Made by a program: the position numbers and the translations under genes
Source of the DNA: Actinomycetes bacterium
GTDB lineage: Bacteria > Actinomycetota > Actinomycetes > Propionibacteriales > Propionibacteriaceae
NCBI GenBank assembly: GCA_029778515.1
Contig: JAKOQD010000036.1
Location: 1 to 5,806 of the forward strand
Length of the DNA: 5,806 nt
Reading direction: 5' to 3'
Shown: one piece after another, positions 5,476-5,806 of the stretch
How positions within the stretch are numbered: position 1 is the first letter of the stretch
Layout: each line of letters starts with the position of its first letter
The notes under the pieces: generated by a model
The model's database searches: none
What the model was told of the DNA's origin: nothing
What the model saw: only the letters and a program-made list of their open reading frames with translations

Positions 5476-5487
5476 CTCTGATCAGAG
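5476..5487. promoter_or_regulatory. 12-bp perfect palindrome between the two repeats
   Basis: CTCTGATCAGAG is perfectly self-complementary and its last base is the first base of repeat copy 2. A palindrome of this length in an intergenic region is a candidate operator or binding site, but no known regulator's consensus is recognised. Confidence 0.35.
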
Positions 5488-5525
5488 TGGACGGTTTGGC
5501 GGGGTGACGGCGAGAAGCGGTCCAC
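5487..5525 (+). repeat. 39-bp structured repeat, copy 2
   Basis: Begins GTGGACGGTTTGG and ends AAGCGGTCCAC, the same length and orientation as copy 1. Its six differences from copy 1 comprise four in the loop and two in the 3' arm. Both arm changes preserve pairing (a U-A pair becomes U-G at one position, and a U-G becomes U-A at another), and the central G/G mismatch is kept. The loop block CGGCGAG is identical in both copies. Confidence 0.7.
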
Positions 5526-5610
5526 CTTGTCACTAGAGAGGGCGAGGGACGCCAGGGGCTGCGAGACGCGTCGAGGCGAACCTCACCGGGCGACATGGAA
5601 CAATCGGGGC

Positions 5611-5806
5611 ATGCGCCACTTCGACCTTGTCGTGATCGGTTCGGGCACCGGCAACACGATCATCACCAAGCAGTTCGCCGACTGGCGAGTGGCGCTGATC
5701 GATGGCCAGAAGTGGTTCGGCGGCACCTGCCTCAACGTCGGCTGCATCCCAACCAAGATGTTCGCCCACCCCGCGGACCTGGCCGAGTCGGCGCGCCGCG
5801 CGTCCA
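5611..5806 (+). CDS. mtr: Mycothione reductase, N-terminal part (cut by window end)
   Basis: The first 65 codons of a class I flavoprotein disulfide reductase; the gene runs off the window. An FAD-binding Rossmann start, DLVVIGSGTGNTII (residues 5-18), is followed by the redox-active motif GGTC40LNVGC45IPTKMF. The combination GSGTGN with VGCIPTKMF is what I recall of mycothione reductase (Rv2855), rather than lipoamide dehydrogenase or glutathione reductase, whose N-terminal motifs differ. The enzyme would use NADPH to reduce oxidised mycothiol in the cytoplasm. The ATG at 5611 is chosen because the Rossmann strand begins five residues later; its Shine-Dalgarno is poor (GGGG at 5606-5609, one base from the ATG), so a leaderless or structured transcript is possible. 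The full family length is about 460 residues, so roughly six sevenths is missing. Confidence 0.92.
   Translation, partial: MRHFDLVVIGSGTGNTIITKQFADWRVALIDGQKWFGGTCLNVGCIPTKMFAHPADLAESARRAS

Larger units (their letters stand above)
5343..5610. other. Intergenic region between ccsA and mycothione reductase gene
   Basis: These 268 bases contain no credible gene. They hold the two 39-bp repeats, the 12-bp palindrome, and a small bulged hairpin at 5371-5386 (CTCCGT/ACGGGAG). Open frames across it are short and unlike any known protein. No convincing promoter for the downstream gene is seen; TTGTCA at 5527-5532 resembles a -35 box but lacks a -10 partner at normal spacing. Confidence 0.7.

Noticed and set aside
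5406..5525. CRISPR array (two 39-bp repeats separated by 42 bases)
   Set aside because: There are only two copies with six differences, no further repeats on either side and no cas gene; the self-pairing ends fit a REP-like element better.
5527..5532. TTGTCA as the -35 box of the mycothione reductase promoter
   Set aside because: No TANNNT-like -10 occurs 16-19 bases downstream.

Overview
The window is high-GC DNA in which every recognisable gene lies on the + strand. It most likely comes from an actinomycete (Actinomycetota). Three things point there: a 33-residue bS22-type (AURKAIP1/COX24-domain) ribosomal protein behind a small excisionase-type HTH gene, an arrangement I recall from mycobacteria; the start of a mycothione reductase gene, which implies mycothiol; and a system II cytochrome c maturation operon ordered phosphatase-resA-ccdA-resB-ccsA, as in mycobacteria. 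I cannot name the genus.

Layout. 57-260: small HTH DNA-binding protein. 261-394: leader with a possible -10 box and two tandem hairpins, the second ending just before the Shine-Dalgarno of the next gene. 395-496: bS22-type micro-protein on a GTG start, easily missed by gene callers. 522-803: glutaredoxin-like CxxC protein. 815-1462: histidine phosphatase of the phosphoglycerate mutase superfamily. 1463-1544: short gap with nothing clear. 1545-5342: tightly coupled cytochrome c maturation block resA-ccdA-resB-ccsA, whose three junctions overlap by 4, 1 and 4 bases. 5343-5610: intergenic region with two 39-bp imperfect direct repeats, each able to fold on itself, and a 12-bp perfect palindrome. 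5611 to the window end: the first 65 codons of a mycothione reductase gene.

How the genes work together. CcdA carries electrons from cytoplasmic thioredoxin across the membrane to ResA, which reduces the CxxCH cysteines of apocytochrome c outside the cell. ResB and CcsA (together the CcsBA synthase) export haem and attach it to those cysteines. The usual actinobacterial client is the cytochrome bcc complex subunit QcrC, which is not in this window. The glutaredoxin-like protein and the mycothiol-disulfide reductase add a cytosolic thiol-redox theme on either side of the operon. The phosphatase is a conserved neighbour without a known job in haem attachment.

I found no clear evidence of a wholly new defence or mobile system. 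The items most worth a second look are the structured 5' leader of the bS22 gene, the paired 39-bp structured repeats downstream of ccsA (their differences in the stem keep base-pairing intact), and two inverted-repeat structures inside the resB and ccsA coding regions.
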